Below, piece by piece: positions 33,179-42,140 of a stretch of DNA of 64,000 nucleotides. The first letter of the stretch is position 1. Each line of letters begins with the position of its first letter. The notes below the pieces were generated by a model. The model saw only the letters and a list, made by a program, of their open reading frames with translations. It searched no databases and was not told where the DNA came from. A program made the translations under genes and the position numbers. Source of the DNA: Muricomes intestini (lineage in GTDB: Bacteria; Bacillota; Clostridia; Lachnospirales; Lachnospiraceae). The DNA lies in the NCBI RefSeq assembly GCF_004346165.1, contig NZ_SLZZ01000003.1, forward strand, positions 62,001-126,000, in the 5' to 3' direction.

Positions 33179-33652
33179 TCAACCCGCAGCTTCACTTTCA
33201 TCAATTTCCCAGGGGAGCACATCCCCCTTTTCTTTCAAATGTTCCAGAATTTCAGGGACTCCCTCATAATTTTTAGAATCTACATAGAAAATTTTTTTGC
33301 AGCCGGCAAGCCGCAGCCACTTTGCGGCGCGCTCCACATTTGCCTTCTCATCGTGTATTTTTGTCACAATGCCAATCACCTCCCGGTTGCACATAGCCGT
33401 GCAGCAGGGTGGATACAGGGAATAGGACTCCGTGGCGGACAAAAGCATCCCCACAACGTCAGCCTCATATGAATAAAGTGCAAGCGCATGACCCAGGTTT
33501 TTCGTCTGGGCATATTCACCCGGGGTATCTATAATAACATCAAAGTTATTTACATACTGCGTTTTGTGATACTGTATTTTTTCACCTCTCAGTGCCTGGG
33601 TTAATGTTGTTTTTCCACACTCACTCCGGCCCATCAGTACAATTTTCTTCAT
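33179..33652 (-). CDS. EutP/PduV-family small GTPase
   Basis: A 157-residue P-loop protein with GRSECGKTTLTQAL at residues 8-21 and the Walker B/G3 region FDVIIDTPGEYAQ. The G4-like element VTKIHDEKANV follows. The family occurs in propanediol and ethanolamine microcompartment operons; PduV associates with the shell outside and may affect its movement, but the function is not settled. It is the last gene of the first transcription unit (diol dehydratase - activase - PduU-like - this gene). Confidence 0.9.
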   Translation of the reverse strand: MKKIVLMGRSECGKTTLTQALRGEKIQYHKTQYVNNFDVIIDTPGEYAQTKNLGHALALYSYEADVVGMLLSATESYSLYPPCCTAMCNREVIGIVTKIHDEKANVERAAKWLRLAGCKKIFYVDSKNYEGVPEILEHLKEKGDVLPWEIDESEAAG

Positions 33653-33659
33653 AATAAAA

Positions 33660-34022
33660 TCAAGTCCTTGTTATTTCACATACAGAAAAGTCCATTTTAT
33701 CTTTTACATATTTCAGAACTGCCCGGATTGCAGCCTCTGTCTCGGAAATTGTACCTGTCACAATCAGTGTGCCGCTGAAACGGTCTACAAACCCCAGTTC
33801 AATTCCTGCCGCCTTTATTGCAATATCCGCTGCAATAATCGCTGTTTCTGCGGGGCTGATGGTAAGCACGCCAATAGCAGATTTGCTGTACTCTGAACGG
33901 GGATCCAGCCCCAGCTTCTCATACAGGGTAATATCCGGGCTTGCAATCAGATGTGCAATTGTAATCTCTTTGCCGGGAACCAATTCCTGCACAATTCTCT
34001 CCGGTATCTGTTCATGACTCAT
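33660..34022 (-). CDS. EutS/PduU-type permuted shell protein (BMC-H)
   Basis: A 120-residue protein when started at the ATG at 34022, which has AGGAGG about nine bases before it. The N-terminal stretch QELVPGKEITIAHLIASPD is the extra beta-barrel strand region of EutS/PduU, followed by the circularly permuted BMC fold (AIGVLTISPAETAIIAADIA, GFVDRFSGTLIVTGTISETE). It is encoded with the glycyl-radical enzyme rather than with the other shell proteins, suggesting a link to that enzyme's docking; this is inference. Confidence 0.9.
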   Translation of the reverse strand: MSHEQIPERIVQELVPGKEITIAHLIASPDITLYEKLGLDPRSEYSKSAIGVLTISPAETAIIAADIAIKAAGIELGFVDRFSGTLIVTGTISETEAAIRAVLKYVKDKMDFSVCEITRT

Positions 34023-34027
34023 TCTCT

Positions 34028-34822
34028 TTATCCTCCTATTTGGCATTCAATGCCTGATGTCTGCTCTGCAGCCTGCAGAAGCGTCTCCATCTTTTTATTG
34101 ACCGGCGGTTCTACGCCTCCCATCAAGTATGCTCTTCCAAGTCCTTCATATTTGTCCTGTCCAAGCCTGTGATACGGGAGCAGATGCAAACGCCTTACGT
34201 TGCCGAGTTTCTTCGCATACTCGGCTATATTATGTATTTCCCGGATCGTATCATTGAAGCCCGGAATCACCGGTATCCTTACACTTAGCTCTGTCATCCC
34301 GGAGCCTGCAATTTTCATAGCATTTTCCAGTATTAACTCATTAGAACGTCCAATATACTCTTTATGCTTTGCCGGATTCATATGTTTAATATCCAGCAAA
34401 CACTGATCCAGATAAGGCAGAAGTCCCTCTATCACCTCATAAGGCACACATGCAGTACTTTCTATAGCCGTGTGGATTCCTGCTTCATTTGCTGCTCTTA
34501 AAAGTGCTGTAGCAAACTCTGGCTGACAGAGACACTCACCCCCTGACAACGTCAGGCCTCCCCCGGTCCGCCTGTAGTACGTGCGGTCTTTTTCTACAGT
34601 TTCCATCACTTCTTCCACCGTGACATCTTTTCCTATTACCTTTGGCTCACCCTGTACCATCATTGTCTCAATCTCATGACGCTGAGACTCCGGGTTACAG
34701 CACCACCTGCATCTCAGCAGACACCCTTTCAGGAATACAATTGTCCGGATTCCATTGCCATCATGGATAGAATATCGCTGTATATCAAAAATGCGGCCTT
34801 TAGTTCTCATATAGTCATCCAT
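34028..34822 (-). CDS. Glycyl-radical enzyme activating enzyme (radical SAM), short form
   Basis: A 264-residue radical SAM protein. Cys34, Cys38 and Cys41 in GCLLRCRWC hold the [4Fe-4S] cluster that cleaves S-adenosylmethionine. GGGLTLSGGECLCQPEF and LLDIKHMNPAKH are activase-family motifs. It makes the glycyl radical on the diol dehydratase. It lacks the extra two-cluster ferredoxin insertion (eight cysteines) found in many glycerol/propanediol and choline activases. Its start follows the dehydratase gene closely (49 bp gap), in the same operon. Confidence 0.93.
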   Translation of the reverse strand: MDDYMRTKGRIFDIQRYSIHDGNGIRTIVFLKGCLLRCRWCCNPESQRHEIETMMVQGEPKVIGKDVTVEEVMETVEKDRTYYRRTGGGLTLSGGECLCQPEFATALLRAANEAGIHTAIESTACVPYEVIEGLLPYLDQCLLDIKHMNPAKHKEYIGRSNELILENAMKIAGSGMTELSVRIPVIPGFNDTIREIHNIAEYAKKLGNVRRLHLLPYHRLGQDKYEGLGRAYLMGGVEPPVNKKMETLLQAAEQTSGIECQIGG

Positions 34823-34871
34823 GCTGTGCTTCCTTTCTTGCGGAAATTATAGCTGTTCATCATCTTCCGCC

Positions 34872-37403
34872 TTAAAAACCCTGTTCTGTCCTGCGGATAA
34901 TGTCATCCTGCAGTGACTTGGACAAAGTGGTAAATAATGCACTGTACCCCGCAACTCTGACTACCAGATGCTTGTACTGCTCTGGATGCTTCTGTGCATC
35001 CCGCAGGGTCTCACGGCTCACTACGTTAAACTGCATATGGCTTCCTTTTTGATCAAAGTAGGATTGAATCAACCCCACAAAGTTTTCAAGCCCCCTCCTG
35101 CCGCTTAAAGCTGATGGGTGAAACTTTTGATTAAACAAAGTTCCGTTAGAAGCAATATAGTGATCCAGTCTTGACACAGAGTTCGCTGCTGCTGTAGGAC
35201 CGTTCACATCTTTTCCTGCGGACGGTGAAACCCCATCCGCAACCGGTGTATACGCCAAACGCCCGTCTGGTGTTGCCCCGGTCTGTGCACCCAGAGGTAC
35301 ATTTGCAGATACCGGATACAGGCCGGCCTGGAAAATACCCCCTCTTGGATTTTTATAATTTTGAAGTGGTTTTGTATAGGTGTATGCTACATCTCTTGCA
35401 AACGCATCCACCTCTGGAATGTCATTTCCAAACTTCGGCACCTCTTCAATCAGTTTTAGGATCCTGTCACCATTTTTCTTTACCTCAGGAGATTTTAATG
35501 CCGCAACTACCATCTTCAGAATTGCAGAGACCTCTTTCTCTCCAACGGTCTGCCCGGCTTCTTTCATACTGCCGGCTGCTTCTGCCGTCATAAACGCAAC
35601 ATCCTCCTCGCTTAGGCCTTTGCCATAATTCGTTGCCAGAGCTTCCTTCATCTCTTTCATGGTCACTTTTTGCTCGTCGTAAACCAGCTTCTTCACTGCA
35701 TACAATGAATCTGCCATATTTGCGATTCCAAAACCCTGGGGGCCGGTAAAATTATATACAGCTCCGCCTTCCTGTACTGTTTTTCCCTTTTCCATGCAGT
35801 CATCCACCATGGAGGAAAGGAAGGGCAGCGGGCATCTTTCTGCGTGGGCTACATCAATGGAGTTGTCCGCATTGACCAGCAGCTTAATTGCATAGTCCAT
35901 CTGTGCCTTATAGGCATTGTAAAATTCTTCAAAGGTCTTCATGTCTTCAACTTTGCCCGTTTTAGGTCCCAGCTGAACTCCTTTATCCATTCCGTTGTTA
36001 AACACCAGTTCCAGCGGACGGCACATATTGAAAAACGCCGCATCATGCCAGCCTTCTGTCTTTCCCGACTTCTGCGGCTCAACGCACCCGATAATATTGT
36101 AGTCTCTGGCATCCTGCAGGGTAAGTCCCCTGCTGACCAGCGCAGGGATGATGACCTCGTCATTATAGTATGCCGGAAGTCCGATGCCCGTACGGGTCAG
36201 CTCTGCAGCCTTTATCAAGAATTCATGAGGAGTCTGATTCCATACCCTGACTGATAAGGATGGCTGTGGGAGAAATACATGCATCGATGCTTGAATACTC
36301 ATAAATGATAAATCATTTGTGACATCCACCCCGTCTTCATTCTGCCCTCCCGCAATCAGGTTCTGAAACAAGCTGTAGCCCGCAAATCCCTGAGCCGAAA
36401 CAGCATCACGGCACTTATTCAAATCATTTAACTTTACCCAGATACAGTCTATTAGTTCCTGGGCATATTCTCTTGTTATTCTGCCGCCGTCAATGTCTTT
36501 CCTATAATAAGGATACATATACTGGTCAAATCTTCCCGGTGAAATGGAATGTCCGCTGGATTCGATCTGAAGCAGCTGCTGGACGAACCAGAAAGACTGG
36601 CATGCCTCATAAAAGCCTGTGGCACCTTTTTCAGGAACATTTGCACAATTCTGTGCTATCTGGAGCAATTCTCTTTTCCGCACCGCATCCGAACACTGCC
36701 CGGCTTCTTTCAGCGCAAGCTTTGCGTAACGTTTTGCATATGTAACAGCGGCATCACAGCTAATCATTACTGCTTCCAGAAATCTGGACCTTTTCTGGTA
36801 ATCTCCGTCAGTCAGACTAAGCTTCGCCTTCTGCCGTACAGCCTTCTCCTTAATTCCTGAAAATCCAATCGCTAAAACTTCACCGTATTTTACTGTAACA
36901 TGCCCAACACCATTATAAAAGTAATTTCCCGGCGTAAAAATACCATGATCTATTGCAAGCAGGGTTTCGGGTTCCATGTAATAGGTGGCAAGCTCGCTTG
37001 TTGTCTTTCCTTTCCAGTATGCATTTACCTCTTTAAGTTCGGCTTTTGTTTTATCTGATATATAAAATGGATCCGCCGGCCTGGCTGCCACCGTATCAAA
37101 TTCCTCTTCCAGCCAATCATAGGAAAACTCAGGATATGTCTGACATCCCCTGGGGCCTGTGGTCGTACTGCCTACAATCAACTCCTGATCCCGGATTACG
37201 ATTGGTATATTCTCCAAAATATGCTGGAACGCCTTAGCCCGCCGTATAACCACAGGTTCATCCTCTGTCTGTCTATAGGATTCCGTAAGCAGTACGGCCC
37301 TGGCCGACTCAATCTTTGGCATACCCGCATACAAATCTTCGATAAGCTTAGGAATGCGGTCCGATTTGGGAATATCTGAGCTGTCATAACTATATAATCC
37401 CAT
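34872..37403 (-). CDS. B12-independent (glycyl-radical) 1,2-propanediol dehydratase
   Basis: An 843-residue glycyl-radical enzyme from the ATG at 37403 (MGLYSYDSSDIPK). Cys440 and Glu442 in IIGCVEPQKSG are the thiyl and general-base residues of the diol/glycerol dehydratase group. Gly819 in RVAGYSALF carries the radical. It converts 1,2-propanediol to propanal in the microcompartment. Two longer starts (37430 and 37454) have no ribosome site, and 37454 lies upstream of the likely transcription start. No encapsulation-peptide extension is seen at either end, so it must be recruited by another contact. First gene of its operon. Confidence 0.94.
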   Translation of the reverse strand: MGLYSYDSSDIPKSDRIPKLIEDLYAGMPKIESARAVLLTESYRQTEDEPVVIRRAKAFQHILENIPIVIRDQELIVGSTTTGPRGCQTYPEFSYDWLEEEFDTVAARPADPFYISDKTKAELKEVNAYWKGKTTSELATYYMEPETLLAIDHGIFTPGNYFYNGVGHVTVKYGEVLAIGFSGIKEKAVRQKAKLSLTDGDYQKRSRFLEAVMISCDAAVTYAKRYAKLALKEAGQCSDAVRKRELLQIAQNCANVPEKGATGFYEACQSFWFVQQLLQIESSGHSISPGRFDQYMYPYYRKDIDGGRITREYAQELIDCIWVKLNDLNKCRDAVSAQGFAGYSLFQNLIAGGQNEDGVDVTNDLSFMSIQASMHVFLPQPSLSVRVWNQTPHEFLIKAAELTRTGIGLPAYYNDEVIIPALVSRGLTLQDARDYNIIGCVEPQKSGKTEGWHDAAFFNMCRPLELVFNNGMDKGVQLGPKTGKVEDMKTFEEFYNAYKAQMDYAIKLLVNADNSIDVAHAERCPLPFLSSMVDDCMEKGKTVQEGGAVYNFTGPQGFGIANMADSLYAVKKLVYDEQKVTMKEMKEALATNYGKGLSEEDVAFMTAEAAGSMKEAGQTVGEKEVSAILKMVVAALKSPEVKKNGDRILKLIEEVPKFGNDIPEVDAFARDVAYTYTKPLQNYKNPRGGIFQAGLYPVSANVPLGAQTGATPDGRLAYTPVADGVSPSAGKDVNGPTAAANSVSRLDHYIASNGTLFNQKFHPSALSGRRGLENFVGLIQSYFDQKGSHMQFNVVSRETLRDAQKHPEQYKHLVVRVAGYSALFTTLSKSLQDDIIRRTEQGF

Positions 37404-37455
37404 TGTTCTTATTACTCCTTTCCTGTGCATAAATAGCCTGCAACCACTTTTCATT

Positions 37456-37496
37456 ATTATACTTCAATGCCATATACAAGTCAACAGAAACAACAT
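37456..37496 (-). promoter_or_regulatory. Promoter and operator of the diol dehydratase operon
   Basis: On the minus strand: -35 TTGACT (37484-37479), 17-bp spacer, -10 TATAAT (37461-37456). The element CAACAGAAACAACAT (plus strand 37482-37496) overlaps the -35 box; the same 15 bases lie before the aldolase promoter. Binding of a repressor here would directly block polymerase. The predicted transcript start at about 37449 supports the translation start at 37403. Confidence 0.82.
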
Positions 37497-37692
37497 GATA
37501 TTCCTCTGAACCATTCACAAACCCACTTATTGCCCGCTCATAATTAGTTGTTTTTATTGGTTTTTCAGGTTTTTATTTTGTTCTTTTATTGACAAACTTG
37601 AGAAAACACTTCATACTATACTAAGGAAACAACCATGCTGCTAGACTCGAAAAGACCTCACTAAGAAATATAAGTAAAGAAAGGCGCTTAAT

Positions 37693-38412
37693 ATGTCTTC
37701 TCTCGAATTTGATATACATACTCACACAATTGCCAGCGGACATGGCTCCGCTGCAACTATAACAGATATGGCAAAGGCTGCGGTCTCCAGGCATTTAACA
37801 ATGCTCGGGATATCGGACCATGGACCCGCTACTTTTGGCGGGGGCCGTACCTCATATTTCCGTAACCTTGCCTATGCACAGAAACGACGTCTTGGTGTAG
37901 AAATGCTTTATGGTGCCGAGGTGAACATTCTGGATAATAATGGAAAACTGGATCTGGAGGACTCTGTTCTCGAAAAACTGGATTATGCAATAGCAAGTGT
38001 CCATAAACCAGTTAAAAAACCCGGTACACAAGGGGAAAATACCATGGCCTACATCGCGGCCATGAAAAACCCTAATGTGCGCATCATCGGGCATTGTGAT
38101 GATGTAAAATATCCCGTGGACCACCTTGCTCTTGTAAAGGCAGCTATGAAATATCATGTGCTTCTGGAAATTAACAACAGTTCCCTAAGCCCTGACGGGT
38201 ATCGGGGGGACACCCGGTTCAATGTTCTGATGATACTAAACCTGTGCCGGCACTTCCATTACCCTGTAGTACTGGCAAGTGACAGCCATGGCACAAAACA
38301 CGTAGGAGATTTTTCCTTTGCCCTGGCGTTCGCAGAACTCGCTGGAATGCCCCAATCCCTAATCATGAATTATTCTGCAAAAACATTCAAACATTTCCTG
38401 AAGGAAAAATAA
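37693..38412 (+). CDS. PHP-domain phosphatase/hydrolase (YcdX-like)
   Basis: A 239-residue PHP-family protein. Metal-binding motifs appear in order: FDIHTHTIASGHG (5-17), LGISDHGPA, MLYGAEVNI, ASVHKP, IIGHCDDVKYP and ASDSHG. These nine His/Asp/Glu ligands usually hold a trinuclear zinc or manganese site acting on phosphate esters. It is transcribed away from the microcompartment operon and may have its own promoter near TTGACA at about 37589. A housekeeping phosphatase role is likely; a link to sugar phosphates of this locus is only a possibility. Confidence 0.85.
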   Translation: MSSLEFDIHTHTIASGHGSAATITDMAKAAVSRHLTMLGISDHGPATFGGGRTSYFRNLAYAQKRRLGVEMLYGAEVNILDNNGKLDLEDSVLEKLDYAIASVHKPVKKPGTQGENTMAYIAAMKNPNVRIIGHCDDVKYPVDHLALVKAAMKYHVLLEINNSSLSPDGYRGDTRFNVLMILNLCRHFHYPVVLASDSHGTKHVGDFSFALAFAELAGMPQSLIMNYSAKTFKHFLKEK

Positions 38413-38439
38413 AGGTCTAGGCTTGCACAGGGTACCCAC

Positions 38440-38757
38440 TCAATCCGCAAAGCGCAGACTGTACATCATGAGCCTTACATTTTCATTGCCCACTCTTTTG
38501 CAGAACCTGCCGGGAAGGTACTCCCCCTGTCCAATAATCAACGCATCAAGCGGTACGGAAATAATCTGGGAGAGAATATAAAAATTATCCAGGGACGGAA
38601 GAGTCCTTCCGCAGAACCATGCATAAACAGACTGTCCCGAACCCATGCCCATACTTTCACACAGACTTTTTACAGTTATTCCCTTAAACCTGCATATGTA
38701 ACGCAGCCATTTTCCTGTCCTTTCCATATTGATTCCGGAATACATTTTCTTCTCCAT
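38440..38757 (-). CDS. Small XRE-type helix-turn-helix protein
   Basis: A 105-residue protein when started at the ATG at 38757, nine bases after AAAGGG; upstream codons open to 38841 run into a repeat and are rejected. The centre GITVKSLCESMGMGSGQSVY, AWFCGRTLPSLDNFYILSQI and ISVPLDALIIG follows the lambda-repressor/XRE fold as seen in many short Lachnospiraceae regulators with this YAWF-G-LPS-DN pattern. The C-terminus (ENVRLMMYSLRFAD) is unassigned. Targets are unknown; it lies between the PHP gene and rhaA. Confidence 0.78.
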   Translation of the reverse strand: MEKKMYSGINMERTGKWLRYICRFKGITVKSLCESMGMGSGQSVYAWFCGRTLPSLDNFYILSQIISVPLDALIIGQGEYLPGRFCKRVGNENVRLMMYSLRFAD

Positions 38758-38825
38758 ACAGTTCATCCCTTTCATTTTTACATAGCCGACAGCAGTAACT
38801 TGTAACATATATCCATACACATCTG

Positions 38826-38865
38826 ATGATGTAGGGGTCAAAAGGTATTTTGCCCCCTACATCAT
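38826..38865. repeat. Dispersed palindromic repeat family A, short copy 3
   Basis: ATGATGTAGGGGTCAAAA and TTTTGCCCCCTACATCAT form an 18-bp inverted repeat around four bases (one mismatch). It corresponds to the outer arm of the repeats at 21147 and 60990 without the inner CATGC hairpin. It lies directly upstream of the small HTH gene and might contain its promoter region or an attenuator. Confidence 0.7.
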
Positions 38866-38927
38866 AACATGAGAGCATACTAGATATCTACCGTTTAGTA
38901 TGTCAAGCAGTTTATACTTGCACATTG

Positions 38928-38967
38928 TAAAAAGATGGCCCAACCACATGGGTTGAAGCCATCTTTC
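38928..38967 (-). terminator. Terminator after rhaA
   Basis: AAAGATGGC and GCCATCTTT pair around an inner CAACC/GGGTTG stem. On the minus strand the hairpin is followed by a T-run. It lies 14 bp beyond the rhaA stop and ends the rhaB-rhaA transcript. Confidence 0.85.
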
Positions 38968-38980
38968 ATTATAAAACCTA

Positions 38981-40234
38981 TTATGCTCTCTTAGAAAGTT
39001 CCTCTGCTTCATAACGTTTTATTTCCTTGAACCAGTCTTCTTTTTCTGGTACATTGTTAACTTCACAGAAGTAATTCCAAACATCCCCGAACGGATAGCA
39101 TTTCAGTTCCTCCTGCATTGCCATCAGTTCTGTAAACTGCTGTGTGTCCTGCAGTTCCTTAAGTTTTTTGTTCGGGCTTAACATGGCCAGCATCAGTGCT
39201 TTCTGCATATTTCTCATTCCGACTACCCACGCGGAAACCCTGTTGATGCTTGCATCAAAGAAGTCCAGTCCGATAATTACTCTCTTCAAAGCATCATTTC
39301 TCACGATTTCTTTTGCAATTTCCTTCGTCTCATCATCAAGCAGCACTACATGATCACTGTCCCAACGCACCGGCCTTGTTACATGAAGTGCAATCTTATC
39401 GTTAAACAACAGCATAGAAGGAATCTTGTCAGAGACCATTTCCGTTGGGTGATAGTGGCCATTGTCCATCAGCGGCACAATGCCCTTATTCATCACATAG
39501 TTCATGGTAAATTCTGCAGAACCTGCCGTATAGGCTTCCAGCCCAATACCAAATACTTTGGACTCCAGGCATACGAGAACTTTTTCTTTGTCATAGTCAA
39601 TTCCCAGAATCTGATCCAGAGAGTCTTTATACCTTGCTCTCGGTCCTAATCTATCGGCCGGAACATCCTTAAAGCCATCCGGAATCCAGATGTTCATCAG
39701 GCAAGGTGTTCCCAGCTCCTCAGCAAAATACTGTGAAATACGTACACAAGCCTTCCCATGGTCAATCCAGAACTTACGAATTTCTTCATCCGGACTTGTC
39801 AAAGTGTAGTCATCTGCCTTCGGGTGAGAGAAGAACGTCGGGTTGAAATCAAGTCCAAGTCCTCTCTCTTTTGCAAACTCTACCCATTTCTTAAAGTGCT
39901 TCGGCTCCAGTTTGTCCCGGTCAGCCCACTCACCTTCCTCAAAAATAGCATAGCTTGCATGTACATTAATTCTGTGTTTTCCCGGAATCAAGCTCAGCGC
40001 CTCATCAATGTCCGCCATCAGTTCTTCCGGTGTTCTTGCCTTTCCCGGATAATTTCCTGTAGCCTGAATTCCTCCTGTAAGAGCACCTTCCCGGTCAAAT
40101 CCATTTACATCATCGCCCTGCCAGCAGTGCATAGAAATCGGTACACTCTTCAAAGTCTCCAGCACCTGATCCGTGTCAACACCGACACCTGCATAAATCT
40201 CCTTCGCTGACTCATATCTTTCCTTCGTTGTCAT
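38981..40234 (-). CDS. rhaA: L-rhamnose isomerase
   Basis: A 417-residue protein matching RhaA in length and motifs: [71 protein letters not shown] and [10 protein letters not shown]. It converts L-rhamnose to L-rhamnulose in the cytoplasm with a divalent metal. It has no encapsulation-type extension, consistent with the early steps occurring outside the shell. Second gene of the rhaBA operon, 50 bp after rhaB; the gap contains a perfect hairpin. Confidence 0.96.
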   Translation of the reverse strand: MTTKERYESAKEIYAGVGVDTDQVLETLKSVPISMHCWQGDDVNGFDREGALTGGIQATGNYPGKARTPEELMADIDEALSLIPGKHRINVHASYAIFEEGEWADRDKLEPKHFKKWVEFAKERGLGLDFNPTFFSHPKADDYTLTSPDEEIRKFWIDHGKACVRISQYFAEELGTPCLMNIWIPDGFKDVPADRLGPRARYKDSLDQILGIDYDKEKVLVCLESKVFGIGLEAYTAGSAEFTMNYVMNKGIVPLMDNGHYHPTEMVSDKIPSMLLFNDKIALHVTRPVRWDSDHVVLLDDETKEIAKEIVRNDALKRVIIGLDFFDASINRVSAWVVGMRNMQKALMLAMLSPNKKLKELQDTQQFTELMAMQEELKCYPFGDVWNYFCEVNNVPEKEDWFKEIKRYEAEELSKRA

Positions 40235-40252
40235 AGTAAATCCTCCTTTTTT

Positions 40253-40275
40253 TCAAAGGGGACTGTCCCCTTTGA
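40253..40275. repeat. Perfect hairpin between rhaB and rhaA
   Basis: TCAAAGGGGAC and GTCCCCTTTGA form an 11-bp perfect stem around one base, too tight for a normal loop unless the inner pairs open. It occupies most of the 50-bp gap. It may be a processing or attenuation site that sets the rhaB:rhaA ratio. The AGGGGACTGTCCCC core looks like a common intergenic repeat of gut Firmicutes, but I see only this copy here. Confidence 0.6.
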
Positions 40276-40284
40276 GCTCCGTTT

Positions 40285-41700
40285 TCAGAATTGTTTTCCT
40301 TTTTCATTGTATCGTTTTATATCGAATGACTCTCCGATGCACGTTCTTGCCTCCGGGAGGCTTGCAAATACGCCATCGCGCAGCATCTGCACAGTTATGT
40401 TGCCAATTGCAGTGGCTTCTGTAGGACCTGCTGAAACTTTCTTTTGTGTGTATTTTGCAGTTAATTCATTCAAATATCCGGCGTTTGCTCCTCCTCCTAC
40501 TACATAAATTGTGTCGTATGTATTGCCGGTGATTGATTCAATTTCTTTAACTGTGTCACCGTAACATTTTGCGAGACTGTTGTATATAACCGCCGCTATT
40601 TCTGCTATTGTCCCAGGCACCTGCTGGTCTGTTTTTCTGCAGAAATCCTGCACTGCCTGAATCATGTTCTTTGGAGCCAGAAAGCTGTCATCGTTGCAGT
40701 CTACAATAGAGGGAATTGTCTCCTTAGCCGCTCTTTCACAAATTTCAGCAAAAGATAAATCCTTTTCAAATTCCTTCTTCACCGACTGAATCATCCACAA
40801 TCCCATTATATTTTTCAGGTAACGGAATCTGTGATCATAGCCGCCTTCATTTGTAAAGTTAGCTTTCATGCTTTCCATAGAGCAGTCGGCTTCCTTTCTC
40901 TCAATTCCCATCAATGACCATGTGCCGGAGCTGATATAAATTGCATTATCGTTATTTGTGGGAACTGCCAGTACCGCTGACCCAGTGTCATGTGTAGCCG
41001 GGAGCACAACTTTACAGTCAAATCCCACCTCTTCCTGTATTGCCTTGGTAAAGTTTCCTACTACAGTCCCCGGCATAGAAACTGGTTTAAATATTCTGGA
41101 AGGATAACCAAGCATGTCCATCAACTCATAATCCCAGTCATTGGTCACCGGATTGATCAGCTGTCCTGTTGTCGCATTTGTATATTCCATTTTCTTCACA
41201 CCGGTGAGGAGGAAATGAAAATAATCCGGTATCATCAGAATTGATTCTGCCTGTTTAAGATACTCGGGGTGAGTTTCTTTGACCGCCATAAGCTGGTAGA
41301 TTGTGTTGAAAATCTGCTTTTGGATACCCGTTCTTGCATATAAGTCATCCTGAGAAATAGTCTCATATACCTTTTTGTCCATCCCTGTTGTACGGTCATC
41401 CCGGTAGCCTACTGTATCCCCCAGAATCCTGTCATCCTTGTCAAGCAGCACATAATCCACACCCCAGGTGTCAATCCCCATGGAAACTGGAATCTTGCCG
41501 AGCTCTTTACACTTTTTCAGGCCATTCTTAATCTCAGTGAACAGACGGTTCGCATCCCAGCACAGTGTGCCGTCCTTATTATCCATGCCGTTCGGGAAAC
41601 GGTATATTTCCTCAAGCTGCATCTTACCGCCCGCCATAGAAGCAAGTATATGACGCCCGCTGGACGCCCCAATGTCAACGGCTAAATAATACTTATCCAT
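40285..41700 (-). CDS. rhaB: Rhamnulokinase
   Basis: A 471-residue FGGY-family kinase of the RhaB group: YYLAVDIGASSGRHILASM at the N-terminus, MGIDTWGVDYVLLDKDDRIL, ATHDTGSAVLAVP, YISSGTWSLMGIE and the ATP-site VVGGGANAGYLNELTA. It phosphorylates L-rhamnulose at C1, giving the substrate of the microcompartment aldolase. First gene of rhaBA, with AAAGGAGG before the ATG. A minus-strand TATAAT near 41730 is a plausible -10 box. Confidence 0.95.
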   Translation of the reverse strand: MDKYYLAVDIGASSGRHILASMAGGKMQLEEIYRFPNGMDNKDGTLCWDANRLFTEIKNGLKKCKELGKIPVSMGIDTWGVDYVLLDKDDRILGDTVGYRDDRTTGMDKKVYETISQDDLYARTGIQKQIFNTIYQLMAVKETHPEYLKQAESILMIPDYFHFLLTGVKKMEYTNATTGQLINPVTNDWDYELMDMLGYPSRIFKPVSMPGTVVGNFTKAIQEEVGFDCKVVLPATHDTGSAVLAVPTNNDNAIYISSGTWSLMGIERKEADCSMESMKANFTNEGGYDHRFRYLKNIMGLWMIQSVKKEFEKDLSFAEICERAAKETIPSIVDCNDDSFLAPKNMIQAVQDFCRKTDQQVPGTIAEIAAVIYNSLAKCYGDTVKEIESITGNTYDTIYVVGGGANAGYLNELTAKYTQKKVSAGPTEATAIGNITVQMLRDGVFASLPEARTCIGESFDIKRYNEKGKQF

Positions 41701-42049
41701 CTCGTGCCTCCTTTGTAGTTTTTGCTATTATACTTGTATTATAATCGTTGGAAGATAATAAAAAAAGGACGGCATTTACAAAAATAAACGTCCTTATTTG
41801 CAGTCCAATAGCAGAAGACCTATGAATCAACGCTTTTAGGGGGTATTTGCCTTATTTCCGGCATTATTCTCACCTTATAATTGCTCTTTTCAGCTATAAT
41901 TCGGCATATCTAGGTATAACCTTTCCTTCAAATGGTGTACGAATTGGTGTACGGTTAAAGTGTCTTTAGTCCAGTAATAATGCGGGTTCCAAACGTCCAA
42001 CTTCCTTTGAAGTTCTCTCCAAATCGGCATGATTATAACTAGAAGTGTC
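41701..42049. other. Gene-free region with rhaBA promoter
   Basis: The right-hand upstream region of rhaB. It holds AT-rich promoter sequence (minus-strand GTATAATAG near 41730) and a weak inverted repeat AAAAAGGACG / CGTCCTT at about 41764-41798. A GGTGTACG motif appears twice in direct orientation, 12 bp apart, at about 41934-41953. No coding frame with a ribosome site, and no recognisable RNA. Confidence 0.45.
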
Positions 42050-42077
42050 AAAAAAGGAATGGGAAATCTCCCATTCC
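42050..42077 (-). terminator. Terminator after the superoxide dismutase gene
   Basis: On the minus strand GGAATGGGA and TCCCATTCC form a 9-bp stem around a short loop, followed by six T. It lies about 65 bp beyond the stop codon. Confidence 0.85.
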
Positions 42078-42140
42078 GCTTAATATTTTTGTAACTTTAC
42101 AAGTTTAACCTGTTAATTAGGTCAATTTTATGTCGTTCCT

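Noticed and set aside
37404-37454. Longer N-terminus for the diol dehydratase
   Set aside because: No ribosome site, no homologous sequence, and 37454 lies upstream of the predicted transcription start of a consensus promoter.
38758-38841. N-terminal extension of the small HTH protein
   Set aside because: These codons run into the family A palindrome and no ribosome site precedes them; the ATG at 38757 is better placed.
41930-42000. Possible integrase attachment site (repeated GGTGTACG)
   Set aside because: Two short direct repeats alone, with no integrase, tRNA or mobile genes nearby, are not enough.
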